Of a DNA stretch of 64,000 nt, positions 26,465 to 35,339 are shown one piece after another; the first letter of the stretch is position 1, and each line of letters opens with the position of its first letter. Under the pieces are notes generated by a model. The model worked only from the letters and a program-made list of their open reading frames with translations, did no database searches and had not been told where the DNA came from. Position numbers and translations under genes: made by a program. The DNA lies in contig CP001769.1 in assembly GCA_000024525.1 (NCBI GenBank), forward strand, positions 3,443,001 through 3,507,000. Reading direction: 5' to 3'. This stretch comes from Spirosoma linguale DSM 74 (lineage in GTDB: Bacteria; Bacteroidota; Bacteroidia; Cytophagales; Spirosomataceae).

Positions 26465-29269
26465 ATGAAAGCCCTGTTATTATCTTTACTCATCGTTAGT
26501 GCAACTGTCTCCCTCGCCCAAACAACGGAGACGCCTGCCAGTAGAAGGCCGACAACGCCTTCAACGGATACCACGATAACGCCATCGCCCGCTCCAGATC
26601 CTTTTGGCGTAACTCCAGCTAATACCCGTCCGGATAGTTTTACCGCACCGGCGGGCTCCCGGCCATCCCGAATTGGTGGTCCCGCAGGTGTACCACCGCA
26701 GGTAGGTGCCACTCCTTCAGAAGCAGACCCTATCGTTCGGGGCACAGGCAAGATCACCGGTATTCTGATGGATTCAACAACGAATAAACCAGTAGAATTT
26801 GCTACAATCGCTTTACTCAACACAGCTACCAATAAACCCATTGACGGTACTACCGCCGATGCCAAAGGTAAATTCACCCTCGGCAAAGTGGCGCCGGGCC
26901 GCTACCGGCTTCAATATTCGTTCATCGGATACAAGGATAAACGAAGCAGCCTGCTTACCATTGACAAGAACAGCGACATTAACCTGGGCACCATAAAACT
27001 GTCGGCCGATGTTCGGACACTGAGCGAAGTGAACGTAGTAGGCCAGGCCGCCATGATTGAAGAGAAAGTAGACCGGCTGGTGTACAATGCCGATAAAGAT
27101 ATTGCCGCCAAAGGGGGTGACGCCGGTGACATTCTCCGCAAAGTGCCTATGCTGTCGGTCGACCTGGACGGTAACGTTAGCCTGCGGGGTAGTGCCAATG
27201 TTACGGTTCTTATCAACAACAAACCGTCTACCATTGTCGCCAGCAGCGTGGCCGATGCCCTGAAGCAGATTCCGGCCGACATGATCAAGACGGTTGAAGT
27301 GATCACCTCGCCATCGGCCAAATACGATGCCGAAGGCTCAGCGGGTATCATCAATATCGTGACTAAGAAAACGACCCTGCAGGGCGCTACCCTCGACGTA
27401 AATGGGGGCGCAGGAAACCGGGGCAGTAACCTGGGCCTGAGCGGCAACTACCGTACGGGCAAAATGGGTTTCTCACTCAGCGGATTTGGCCGGGCTGAAT
27501 ACAATGTAAAAGGCGCGTTTACCAACGACCAGACAACCCGCAGTTACGACGCAACGACGAACACGTTCTCGGCCAGCACCCGTACCCTCCAGACAGCCAC
27601 TACGCTTAGCCAGCGGCTATTTGGCAACTACCAGCTAGGTTGGGATTATGACATCGACAAACGGACATCACTTACCGCCAGTCTCCGTTATGGAGCCCGG
27701 AATGGCACCGCCAATCAATACAACCTGCTTACGCAAACCACCGGTCCTAACAGCTATTTCCCAACGGTAAACGACCGGAATGTACAGACCAAAGACCTGT
27801 CTGGAACGGTAGATGCGAACGTAACCTATACCAAGATTTACAAGCCCCAGCAGGAGTTTAGCATCCTGGCTTTATTTAGCCGGAATAACCGGACAAACAA
27901 CTTCGTAGCGGACATTTTAAGCGGAACTGACTTTCAAACAATTACGGCTCGTCAAAAGAACGACAACCTGAGCTACAATCAGGAATCGACGCTGCAAATC
28001 GACTACCAGACGCCTATTAAAACCAATCAATTGCTCGAATTCGGGGCTAAAGGGATTTTCCGGAAAGTAAACAGCGACTACACTTACTACCTGGCTACCG
28101 GCGATACCGGCGACTACATCGTTGACCAGAGCCGCCCGTCCAATACGCTGTTTTACAATCAGGATATTGCGGCCACGTATATGTCCTATACGCTGTCGAC
28201 CAAAAACAAATACACCATCAAAGCCGGGGCTCGTTACGAGTACACATTTATCGATGCCCGGTTTAGCAAAGAAGTGAGCGGCCAGTCGACCGCCATCCCT
28301 GATTATGGTACGCTGGTTCCCAGCATCAACATCTCAAAGAGCCTGAAAGGCGGCAAAATCATTAAACTGGCCTACAACCGTCGTATCCAACGTCCTGGCA
28401 TACAATTCCTTAACCCTAACGTAAACTCGGCAAACCCAACGAATATCACACAGGGTAACCCACTGTTATCGCCCGAATTTACGGACAACGTCGAATTTAG
28501 CACCAGCGGTAATATCAAAGGATTATACCTGAATGCTTCGCTCTTCGCCCGACGTACGGCCAACGAAATTACCGCCGTTCGTGACGTGTCGGTACAATCG
28601 TTCGGTGATGTGACCAGCCAGGTTTTCCAGCAGGTGATCCGGACTACCTACCAGAACGTTGGTCGGCAGGATGCCGTTGGCCTGAACCTGTTCGGTAACG
28701 GGACACTTTTCCGCAAGCTTCAACTGGGCGGTGGCCTCGATCTGTACCACGTCAGTCTGACAAATAACAACGCCAACCCAATCTATTCGGCTTCTAACTC
28801 TGGCTGGGTAATAGGTGGCCGGATTCAAAGCAGCGTGACCCTCAGCAATGGCTGGGCATTCCAGCTGTTTGGCGGTGGACGTGGCAAGCAGGTACAATTG
28901 CAGGGCTATCAGACCCCCATGTACTTCTACAGCATCGGTATGCGGAAGGAATTCAACAACAAGAAAGCCAGTCTGGGTCTGGCGGGAGAGAACATCTTTA
29001 ACCACCCATTCACGCAGCGTTCGGAGCTGGCCTCACCGATTCTGACGCAGAATTCACAAACGAGCTTCTACAACGCCGGTGTTCGGTTGACGTTCAGCTA
29101 CAAACTGGGCAAAATGAGCTTCGACGCCCCACAGAAACGCCGGAAATCGGTGAATAACGACGACGTGAAAGAGGGAGAAGGCGGTGGTGGTGGCGACAAC
29201 CAGCAACAGGCAGCACCAGCCGCTCCAGCTGGTGGCGCCCGGCCAGGTGGAGGTGGTCGTCCACGTTAG
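26465..29269 (+). CDS. TonB-dependent outer-membrane receptor (OMP_b-brl type)
   Basis: A 934-aa outer-membrane protein. Signal peptide 1-18 is followed by a Pro/Thr-rich disordered stretch (20-95). A carboxypeptidase-regulatory-like domain comes next (~98-185: ITGILMDSTTNKPVEFATI and YSFIGYKDKR), then a plug domain (VYNADKDIAAKGGDAGDILRK; VEVITSPSAKYDAEGSAGIIN) and a C-terminal beta-barrel of the 'outer membrane beta-barrel' family. The C-terminal ~45 residues are Gly/Pro/Gln-rich beyond the barrel, an unusual periplasmic or surface tail. No SusD partner is next to it, so it is not a canonical SusC pair; the ligand is unknown. The long upstream region has no clear promoter box. Confidence 0.9.
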   Translation: MKALLLSLLIVSATVSLAQTTETPASRRPTTPSTDTTITPSPAPDPFGVTPANTRPDSFTAPAGSRPSRIGGPAGVPPQVGATPSEADPIVRGTGKITGILMDSTTNKPVEFATIALLNTATNKPIDGTTADAKGKFTLGKVAPGRYRLQYSFIGYKDKRSSLLTIDKNSDINLGTIKLSADVRTLSEVNVVGQAAMIEEKVDRLVYNADKDIAAKGGDAGDILRKVPMLSVDLDGNVSLRGSANVTVLINNKPSTIVASSVADALKQIPADMIKTVEVITSPSAKYDAEGSAGIINIVTKKTTLQGATLDVNGGAGNRGSNLGLSGNYRTGKMGFSLSGFGRAEYNVKGAFTNDQTTRSYDATTNTFSASTRTLQTATTLSQRLFGNYQLGWDYDIDKRTSLTASLRYGARNGTANQYNLLTQTTGPNSYFPTVNDRNVQTKDLSGTVDANVTYTKIYKPQQEFSILALFSRNNRTNNFVADILSGTDFQTITARQKNDNLSYNQESTLQIDYQTPIKTNQLLEFGAKGIFRKVNSDYTYYLATGDTGDYIVDQSRPSNTLFYNQDIAATYMSYTLSTKNKYTIKAGARYEYTFIDARFSKEVSGQSTAIPDYGTLVPSINISKSLKGGKIIKLAYNRRIQRPGIQFLNPNVNSANPTNITQGNPLLSPEFTDNVEFSTSGNIKGLYLNASLFARRTANEITAVRDVSVQSFGDVTSQVFQQVIRTTYQNVGRQDAVGLNLFGNGTLFRKLQLGGGLDLYHVSLTNNNANPIYSASNSGWVIGGRIQSSVTLSNGWAFQLFGGGRGKQVQLQGYQTPMYFYSIGMRKEFNNKKASLGLAGENIFNHPFTQRSELASPILTQNSQTSFYNAGVRLTFSYKLGKMSFDAPQKRRKSVNNDDVKEGEGGGGGDNQQQAAPAAPAGGARPGGGGRPR

Positions 29270-29284
29270 TAACAGACATAATAC

Positions 29285-29310
29285 GCCCCGCCAAATGTTT
29301 TTGGCGGGGC
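29285..29310 (+). terminator. Terminator of the TonB receptor gene
   Basis: GCCCCGCCAAA (29285-29295) pairs with TTTGGCGGGGC (29300-29310); 11-bp stem with a short loop. A second weaker hairpin with a T-rich tail follows at about 29340-29372. Confidence 0.75.
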
Positions 29311-29422
29311 TCAAGATAATTAGATTAGGTTGGTGATCAATCCCTCTTGCTCTGCGGGAGGGGTTTCTTGTTTATTACGAGTTCATTTTCGATTTTGCCG
29401 CCATATTCCCTATACATAGATC

Positions 29423-30139
29423 ATGAAATCAAAAAATCTGGTTAGCCTCTCCGTTTCAGCGGTGTTTTTCGTTCTGTCCATCACGGGCCTGTTAATTTAT
29501 TTCGGGCAGGGGGGTTACGTTGTCGACCATACTCATGCCTGGTTTGGTGTGCTGTTCTTTATCGCTGCGGTCTTTCACATTATCAATAACTGGTCGTCGA
29601 TTGTCGGGTATTCTAAAAGCCGCCGAACAGGCAGCATTCAAAAAGAACTGATTATTCCGGTTGTCATTGTCGCCATTTTCGCTGCGGGTATCGGGTTCGA
29701 CGTACCTGTTTTCAAAAAGCTGGGTAACGCCGGTAAAGACCTGGTGCGTGGCAGTCGGCCAAAAGGTGGCCCATTGTCGCAAACTGCTGTCGATTCTATC
29801 GCAAACGCCGTTGAGACTGCCTACGCAACAGCTTACAGCAAAGGAGACACGGGGGCTTTGGCGGCCGTAATGCCGGTCAAAACGGCACTGTTGACTGAAG
29901 CGGGAACGATACTCAGCGGCTCAGATATACAAAAGAACCTACTGGCCCGGACAACCCCGGAAGTTATCAAAACAAAAGTTGACCGGGCTGAAGCACTCGA
30001 CGACCGGACGATTCTGGTTTATGGCACATCAACAAATTCAATCGCCACATCTCCTTCGGTATACTCACATATTTTGAAGGAGCAGGATAAAAAGTGGAAA
30101 ATAATTGCCGCCCAGCGGGCATTTCCATCGGTACAATAG
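29423..30139 (+). CDS. DUF4405-like membrane domain fused to an NTF2/SnoaL-like domain
   Basis: A 238-aa protein with two parts. Residues 1-100 contain three hydrophobic segments (8-30, 38-58, 78-96) and histidines in DHTHAWFGVLFFIAAVFHIINNW, matching DUF4405, a cytochrome b561-like small membrane family whose His residues may bind haem. Residues ~120-238 look like an NTF2/SnoaL fold (VETAYATAYSKGDTGALAAVMP...SHILKEQDKKWKIIAAQRAF). The combination would place the NTF2-like part next to the membrane. Start at 29423 gives a normal N-terminal helix. The neighbours do not explain its role, and the reaction is unknown. Confidence 0.72.
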   Translation: MKSKNLVSLSVSAVFFVLSITGLLIYFGQGGYVVDHTHAWFGVLFFIAAVFHIINNWSSIVGYSKSRRTGSIQKELIIPVVIVAIFAAGIGFDVPVFKKLGNAGKDLVRGSRPKGGPLSQTAVDSIANAVETAYATAYSKGDTGALAAVMPVKTALLTEAGTILSGSDIQKNLLARTTPEVIKTKVDRAEALDDRTILVYGTSTNSIATSPSVYSHILKEQDKKWKIIAAQRAFPSVQ

Positions 30140-30189
30140 CATACGTTCAGGTACTGATCTGCCTGGCTGAAATTGTCATCGACATGTAG

Positions 30190-30235
30190 AAATCCATTTA
30201 ATTAATGGTAACTGATGCTTTAATTAAATGGATTT
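30190..30235. terminator. AT-rich inverted repeat, probable terminator
   Basis: AAATCCATTTAATTAA (30190-30205) is fully complementary to 30220-30235, with a 14-base loop. It lies 51 bases after the DUF4405-fusion stop. Confidence 0.55.
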
Positions 30236-30277
30236 TGTGGTTCTATAACCTATAGGAATTTTTACAGTTTACCTTTT

Positions 30278-30355
30278 AGGACTTTGGCTTAGACCCGTGC
30301 CACGGTTATTTATAACTCACGCGGTAACCGTGGCACGGGTCCAAGCCAAAGCCCT
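30278..30355. repeat. 31-bp inverted repeat (CCGTGCCACGGTTA element)
   Basis: Arms 30278-30308 and 30325-30355 pair along 31 positions with two mismatches that would be G-U in RNA. The loop is 16 bases. The conserved core is GACCCGTGCCACGGTTA. It ends 26 bases before the DUF3024 start. It looks like a dispersed palindromic unit rather than a terminator, as there is no T-run. Confidence 0.8.
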
Positions 30356-30381
30356 ACCTCTTTTAAACCGTATTCAATCTG

Positions 30382-30729
30382 ATGAGTCTTGATCTGCTCC
30401 TAACGCTGAATACAATAGAAGTGCTGGAAAACTACATTGATAAAATCCGCCCCAGCGAAGAGCTAAGGGATCAGCTCGATATAGGGTATAAGATAGAGAA
30501 TCAGAGTATTATCATCTTCGAGAGCAGACCGTACTTTCATCGCCCCAACGAACGGTTCGAATCGACGATAGCAAAGGCTACGTTTGTAAAAACGCAGGAT
30601 CACTGGAAGGTTTTCTGGCAACGCTCAGATTCAAAGTGGCACGTTTATGAACCACATCCATTTGTGAGAACCATTAACCAGTTTGTTGCTCTGGTTGAAC
30701 AGGATGACTATCACTGTTTCTGGGGATAG
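30382..30729 (+). CDS. DUF3024 protein
   Basis: A 115-aa soluble protein. It matches the DUF3024 family in the segment TFVKTQDHWKVFWQRSDSKW followed by HVYEP, with N-terminal helical LENYIDKIRPSEE and the beta strand QSIIIFESRPYF. No signal peptide or membrane segment. DUF3024 has no assigned function. The gene stands alone between two divergently unrelated outer-membrane or membrane genes and directly after a long palindromic repeat that may form part of its leader. Confidence 0.82.
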   Translation: MSLDLLLTLNTIEVLENYIDKIRPSEELRDQLDIGYKIENQSIIIFESRPYFHRPNERFESTIAKATFVKTQDHWKVFWQRSDSKWHVYEPHPFVRTINQFVALVEQDDYHCFWG

Positions 30730-30878
30730 CCGATCATTATTTATTGCCACTTTCCTGCAACATTACCTCTACACAAGGCGTACAGACTAAAGCAGACAAG
30801 AGACATATATTGGTTAAAGTCAATTTTTTGTTTTTTACCTACCTTATTGTTAATCGCTTATCAACTAATTAGCTCAGT

Positions 30879-30918
30879 TTAGTCAATTTATCATTATATA
30901 GTAAACTCTATTGACTAA
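30879..30918. promoter_or_regulatory. Operator-like inverted repeat upstream of the DUF5686 gene
   Basis: TTAGTCAAT (30879-30887) and ATTGACTAA (30910-30918) are exact inverted copies separated by 22 AT-rich bases. The repeat ends 42 bases upstream of the ATG at 30961. It could be a transcription factor site; no regulator is identified. Confidence 0.4.
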
Positions 30919-30960
30919 GATCAGGTTAATTGAACGAATACCCGCTTGCCTGACCACTGA

Positions 30961-33492
30961 ATGAAGCAATTTTTACAGATTTTCACTACGTGTAGCTTAC
31001 TCATGTCCGGCTTGTCGTTGTCGACCTCGGCCCAGAGTACTTATGTAGTGATGGGGCGGGTAACGGACGCAGCAACGGGCGAGGGGATTCCGTTTGCCAG
31101 TATTGCCCTGAAGGGAAAAACGTCTGGCACCACTTCCGACGCAGACGGGCGCTATTCCCTTCGGCTCACTCAGTTAGCTGACTCACTCATCGTTTTAAGC
31201 CTGGGGTATCGAACAAGCGCTTATCCGCTTTTGCAGCAGGCCTCCCAAACGATCAATGCACGGCTTACGACAACGGCTACAAAACTGAAAGAAGTTAAAG
31301 TTTACGCTAAAGGGGGCGACCCGGCTTATCGTGTTATGCGGGAAGCCCTCCGAAGGCGCGATGAGTATAACCCGGCGAAAATGCTGGCTTACCAGTACGA
31401 GAGTTATACCAAGGTTGAAGGGTATATCAACAACTTTGCCCAGAAGCGTAAAAACAACAAGAAGCCGGGACCTATTGGTCGACTGTTGGGTAAGCTACCC
31501 GCTATTACGGATGAAAACGGGCAACCGGCCGTACCCGTATTTATTTCGGAAACGGTATCCAATTTTTACGCCCGTTCCCAGCCGGAAAAAATGAAGGAGC
31601 ATGTGCTGAAATCGCATGTAACAGGGGTAGGTGTTAGCGATGGTGGTCTTATTTCTCAGCTAACGGGTGCCTCGTTTCAACAGTACAATTTTTACCGGAA
31701 CTCCCTCAATATCCTACAAAAAGACATCCCCTCGCCTATTGGCAGCCAGTGGGAAACGATCTACCGGTTCCGGCTAAAAGACACGATCGTTCTGAACAAC
31801 GCCGTGTGCTTTGCCATTGAGTTTACCCCCAAACGGACAAGCGATCTGGCATTCAACGGAACCCTCCTGATCGACACGCTCCATTTCTCGCTGGCACAGA
31901 TGGACGCCCGGGTCGACAAGCGGGCGAACATCAACTTTGTCGATGAGCTTCACATTGAGCAGGATTGGGAAACTACCCCTTCGGGGTTACGCTTCCCGAC
32001 CCAGACGCAGGTGATGATTGATACCGACGAGCCAACGCCCCGTGCACCGGGTGCTTTGATTCGTTTCTTCACTTCGGCCAGTAATATTGTTGAAAACCAG
32101 CCGAAGGAAGTCGGTTTCTACGATCCATCTATTGAACTTTCGGACGATTATAAAGATACCGATGCCGCTTTCTGGCAGCGCGTCAGACCGGCCTCCCTCT
32201 CCCCTCGCGAATACCGGGCTATGGAAGTTGTCGACTCGGTTCGGAACGTACCGTTTATGAAAGTGGCCGGTGAGATTATCAAGCTGGGTGTGATCGGGTA
32301 TAAACCGCTTGGAAAATTAAATGTCGAGCTTGGTCCGCTTCTGTACTCATACGCCAGCAATACGATTGAAGGGCAGCGATTCCGGCTTGGGTTGCGAACA
32401 AATACCGGCTTCAGCCGAAAGTGGCTGCTGAGTGGTTATGTGGCCTACGGCACGCAGGATGAAAAGCTGAAATACAGTGCTAATATCGAGTATATCCTCA
32501 GCCGAAAACCGTGGACAGTCATCGGCGTCCGGCAGAGTTATGACCTGGAGCGTATTGGCGTATCGGCCGACAACATCGGCAATAACTCCTTATTTGGGGC
32601 TTATTCACGTTTCGGCACTATTCGGCGGGCGTATTTCCAGGAAGAAAAGCTGGCCTATTTCCGACGCGAAATGGGCCGTGGTTTCACGCAGACGGTGGCC
32701 GTGCGCAACCGTAGCTTTGAGCCGTTGTTCCCGTTTGCCTTTCAACCCCAGTTGCATGATCAGGACCAGACGGTTCGGAGCAGCTACCAGATTACGGAAT
32801 TGATTTCGGAAACCCGTTTTGCCCCTGACGAGGTCATTCTGCAAAACGACAATGTACGGGTGAGCACCGGCGCCATCCGAAAACCTATTTTCACCCTTCG
32901 GTACACGCTTGGATTACGGAATGTTCTGGGCAGCGATTTTACGTACCAGCGTATTGCCCTTACCATGAAGCATTCCTTCCGTATGGGCGTTCTGGGCCGG
33001 TCTTATTACACGATTGGCGCCGGTATTATTCCTTCAACGGTTCCGTATCCTTTGTTATACACGCCCCTGGGTAATGAATCGTCGTTTTACGTTGGGAATG
33101 CCTACAACCTCATGAACTACTTCGAGTTCATTTGCGACCGCTGGGCCACGGTTCAGTACGAGCACAACTTTGGCGGACTGCTCTTTAATCGACTTCCGCT
33201 GCTTCGTCAGCTTAAATGGCGCGAACTAGTTACCGCAAAAGTGCTTGTGGGGGGCGTATCTTCCAGCAATCTGGCCGTTATTCCCGCTGTTGATGGAAAT
33301 GGGCAGTCGGTTGAAAGTTTCAGCTCGTTAACCCGAACGCCTTATATTGAAGTGGGCTATGGCATCGACAACATCTTTAAAGTGCTCCGTGTTGATGCAA
33401 TCCATCGGCTTACCTACCGCGACAATATTGGTCGTACCGGCATTCCCGTCACCCCGTTTGCCATTAAAGTATCGGGCTGGCTGGCTTTTTAG
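30961..33492 (+). CDS. DUF5686 outer-membrane protein with carboxypeptidase-like regulatory domain
   Basis: An 843-aa protein. Signal peptide 1-24 (ending STSAQS), then a CarboxypepD_reg-like domain (27-110: GRVTDAATGEGIPFASIALK; TSDADGRYSLRL). The rest matches DUF5686, with PAYRVMREALRRRDEYNP typical of the family, and ends in a beta-barrel with a C-terminal aromatic residue (SGWLAF), as expected for outer-membrane insertion. DUF5686 proteins are common in Bacteroidota and of unknown function; some are surface-exposed. The ATG at 30961 is directly upstream of a regular signal peptide. The gene ends before a region that contains a transporter relic and several palindromes. Confidence 0.85.
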   Translation: MKQFLQIFTTCSLLMSGLSLSTSAQSTYVVMGRVTDAATGEGIPFASIALKGKTSGTTSDADGRYSLRLTQLADSLIVLSLGYRTSAYPLLQQASQTINARLTTTATKLKEVKVYAKGGDPAYRVMREALRRRDEYNPAKMLAYQYESYTKVEGYINNFAQKRKNNKKPGPIGRLLGKLPAITDENGQPAVPVFISETVSNFYARSQPEKMKEHVLKSHVTGVGVSDGGLISQLTGASFQQYNFYRNSLNILQKDIPSPIGSQWETIYRFRLKDTIVLNNAVCFAIEFTPKRTSDLAFNGTLLIDTLHFSLAQMDARVDKRANINFVDELHIEQDWETTPSGLRFPTQTQVMIDTDEPTPRAPGALIRFFTSASNIVENQPKEVGFYDPSIELSDDYKDTDAAFWQRVRPASLSPREYRAMEVVDSVRNVPFMKVAGEIIKLGVIGYKPLGKLNVELGPLLYSYASNTIEGQRFRLGLRTNTGFSRKWLLSGYVAYGTQDEKLKYSANIEYILSRKPWTVIGVRQSYDLERIGVSADNIGNNSLFGAYSRFGTIRRAYFQEEKLAYFRREMGRGFTQTVAVRNRSFEPLFPFAFQPQLHDQDQTVRSSYQITELISETRFAPDEVILQNDNVRVSTGAIRKPIFTLRYTLGLRNVLGSDFTYQRIALTMKHSFRMGVLGRSYYTIGAGIIPSTVPYPLLYTPLGNESSFYVGNAYNLMNYFEFICDRWATVQYEHNFGGLLFNRLPLLRQLKWRELVTAKVLVGGVSSSNLAVIPAVDGNGQSVESFSSLTRTPYIEVGYGIDNIFKVLRVDAIHRLTYRDNIGRTGIPVTPFAIKVSGWLAF

Positions 33493-33552
33493 CGCAATTC
33501 ACGCTACTTACGAGCCGGTATCAGGTTTAATGGTAAATCTGCTCCTGTCCAT

Positions 33553-33642
33553 TTAACTCGGCAAGCCGGTCAAGATGCCCGCTACCAGCCCGGCAAACGA
33601 AGGGGCACCAGAAGCCAGCGCAATCCCCAGCACAACGGCTGG
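33553..33642 (-). pseudogene. Relic of a SulP-type sulfate permease
   Basis: Read on the minus strand, the frame ending at the TAA 33555-33553 gives PAVVLGIALASGAPSF followed by AGLVAGILTGLPS. This is very like the first membrane region of SulP anion transporters, where LGIALASGAP-FAG--AGI is conserved. Only about 29 codons remain; a full SulP protein has some 500 residues. Upstream the sequence turns into a perfect hairpin (33634-33672) instead of the expected N-terminal helix. The match is from memory of the family, not a search. It is short, so chance similarity cannot be fully excluded. Confidence 0.55.
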
Positions 33643-33672
33643 CCTGCCAGAAAAATTGGCAGGCCAGCCGTT
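33634..33672. terminator. 16-bp perfect hairpin
   Basis: AACGGCTGGCCTGCCA (33634-33649) is exactly complementary to 33657-33672; loop of 7 bases. One arm overlaps the SulP relic. It could terminate the DUF5686 transcript from the left. Confidence 0.7.
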
Positions 33673-33771
33673 AGCTCATTCAGAAAATTAGCCGTCCGAT
33701 AGTGTTGAAATGTGCGAAGAGAATTGGCAAAGAGCATTTGTTTTAGTTAATCTCAGTATCATTCGAAGCTT

Positions 33772-33887
33772 AATTTAACGTGAACAATGGCTAAAGACTC
33801 TTTCTATCAATAGGTTAAGTGCCGTAGGCACGACAAACCTGTTCTACAAACATTAGTCCGCTAAGCGGCCATTATTCACGTTAATTT
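33772..33887. repeat. Composite palindromic element next to pgmB
   Basis: Outer arms 33772-33791 and 33868-33887 match over 20 bases with two mismatches (core AACGTGAA-AATGGC). Inside are two small exact palindromes, GTGCCGTAGGCAC (33819-33831) and CCGCTAAGCGG (33858-33868). The right arm overlaps the end of the beta-phosphoglucomutase gene at 33881. The nested structure suggests a dispersed, possibly mobile, palindromic unit. Confidence 0.65.
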
Positions 33888-34540
33888 GGCAACTTTGCTA
33901 AAACCTCCGCTACGGTAAGGCTTTCCAGTGAAGAAGCGACCAGATCGGCCTGTATCAGTACATCAGCGGAGCCCAATCCAACCACAAACATACCGGCCCG
34001 TTTACCGGCTTCAACACCCGCTACAGCATCTTCAAAAACTACGCACTCGTTATAGTTTACCTCAAGTTCATCGGCTCCTTTTGTGAATACCTCCGGGTCT
34101 GGTTTACCCTTACTGATCTTCGTGCCGTCGATAATGGCATCGAAAGCCTGTGTCATACCGATTCGTTCGAGAATAAGAGGAGCATTTTTACTGACCGATC
34201 CGAGCGCCGTTTGTAAACCGGCTTTCCGAACCTGCGAGAAAAAGGTGGCTACACCCGGCAGTATATCGTCGGAGTTCATCCGACTGACGAGTTCGAGGTA
34301 CCATTCGTTTTTCTGTGCGGCCAGTTCTGCTTTTTTTTCATCGGGCAATGTCAATCCGCCGTGAGCGAGTATAAGATCGAGTGATTCCGTTCGGCTAACC
34401 CCTTTAAGGCGCTCGTTGAACTCTTCCGAGATGTCGAAACCGAGTTCATTGGCCAGCCGTTTCCAGGCCTGATAATGGTAAATAGCGGTATCAACGATGA
34501 CCCCGTCGAGGTCGAAAAGAAAGGCTTTTATCTGACTCAT
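33881..34540 (-). CDS. pgmB: Beta-phosphoglucomutase-like HAD phosphatase
   Basis: A 219-aa HAD-superfamily enzyme that most likely converts beta-glucose-1-phosphate to glucose-6-phosphate. Motif I is FDLDGVIVDT with Asp10 and Asp12; the cap domain has RLKGVSRTESLDLIL; motif II is LGSVSKNA; motif III is GKPDPEVF; motif IV is VFEDAVAGVEA. These are the usual marks of beta-phosphoglucomutase. The start is ATG 34540, since a -7 box (34568-34575) overlaps the only upstream in-frame start. It acts downstream of maltose or trehalose phosphorylases; two GH13 amylases lie 6-8 kb away. The C-terminal codons run into a palindromic element. Confidence 0.85.
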   Translation of the reverse strand: MSQIKAFLFDLDGVIVDTAIYHYQAWKRLANELGFDISEEFNERLKGVSRTESLDLILAHGGLTLPDEKKAELAAQKNEWYLELVSRMNSDDILPGVATFFSQVRKAGLQTALGSVSKNAPLILERIGMTQAFDAIIDGTKISKGKPDPEVFTKGADELEVNYNECVVFEDAVAGVEAGKRAGMFVVGLGSADVLIQADLVASSLESLTVAEVLAKLPN

Positions 34541-34567
34541 TTTGGGCTTTATCTGCTTAATAAGGCG

Positions 34568-34575
34568 CAAAGGTA
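34568..34575 (-). promoter_or_regulatory. -7 box of pgmB
   Basis: The minus strand reads TACCTTTG, a full match to TAnnTTTG, 27 bases upstream of the ATG at 34540. It lies in the short gap after the DUF4386 gene, so pgmB can be transcribed on its own. Confidence 0.6.
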
Positions 34576-34582
34576 GCCAGAT

Positions 34583-35314
34583 TTAGCCAAGTGCGGTTAT
34601 CGCTTTTTGCGGACCCAACCGCAGAAACTGAACCCCAAGCAGTAAAAGCCAGATTAGCCAGAGGGTGCTCCCCAGCAAGCCAGCTAAATCCCAAACCGGG
34701 AAACCCGGAATAACCGTTGCCGCTAAATCGCCCTGCGCCAGTCCATACACCGCCGATGCAACGTAACCAAACCAGCTTACCCACCTTGGGAATAGACTGA
34801 GCTGGTTGAAAGCCCGTGACAGCATAACTGTCCAGATAATCGTAAGCGCCTGGCCCAGGTGCTCACCCAGTACCACGCCCCCGTATTGGTGAATGGTCTG
34901 AAAGGCTACCACGCTGGCGGCCCGAATGGCGGGGTCGGTGGTATGAACGTAGGTAGACGCCAGCACCGGTACAACAAACGTCCAGCGCAGTAGCCCAATC
35001 ATTTGAACCAGTCCCGACACAACCCCAACCAGGGTTACCCACCGAACGAAGTAGACTTTTGTTTCCAATCGCTGCCCAATCAGTACGTAAGCAATCAGGA
35101 GAGGAAAGCCAGTGATGGCAAATGCCCACCAGGTGGCAATTAGTGCGGGGCCACCCGCCTGAAAGCGAGCCAGTACAACGCCAGTGTCCTGCCGTAAAAT
35201 ATCGGGATAGTCGAAAATAATGGTCAGGATGGAGTAAGGAATTAAGACCAGGACGGCCCCAACAATTAGTAATTGGCCAATGAGCCGGTTAGACGGCAAC
35301 GAAGTAGTTTCCAT
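34583..35314 (-). CDS. DUF4386 membrane protein
   Basis: A 243-aa integral membrane protein with six or seven predicted helices (about 12-32, 50-75, 85-105, 110-130, 150-165, 175-195, 210-232). The pattern and length match DUF4386, with YVHTTDPAIRAASVVAFQTIHQYGG in the loop before the fourth helix and a family-typical GEHLGQ. Function unknown. It begins 25 bases after the stop of an upstream small secreted-protein gene in the same direction, so the two are probably co-transcribed. It ends 43 bases before pgmB, which has its own promoter box. Confidence 0.8.
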   Translation of the reverse strand: METTSLPSNRLIGQLLIVGAVLVLIPYSILTIIFDYPDILRQDTGVVLARFQAGGPALIATWWAFAITGFPLLIAYVLIGQRLETKVYFVRWVTLVGVVSGLVQMIGLLRWTFVVPVLASTYVHTTDPAIRAASVVAFQTIHQYGGVVLGEHLGQALTIIWTVMLSRAFNQLSLFPRWVSWFGYVASAVYGLAQGDLAATVIPGFPVWDLAGLLGSTLWLIWLLLLGVQFLRLGPQKAITALG

Positions 35315-35339
35315 AATGAAGTAGTTGAAGCGTGACGGC

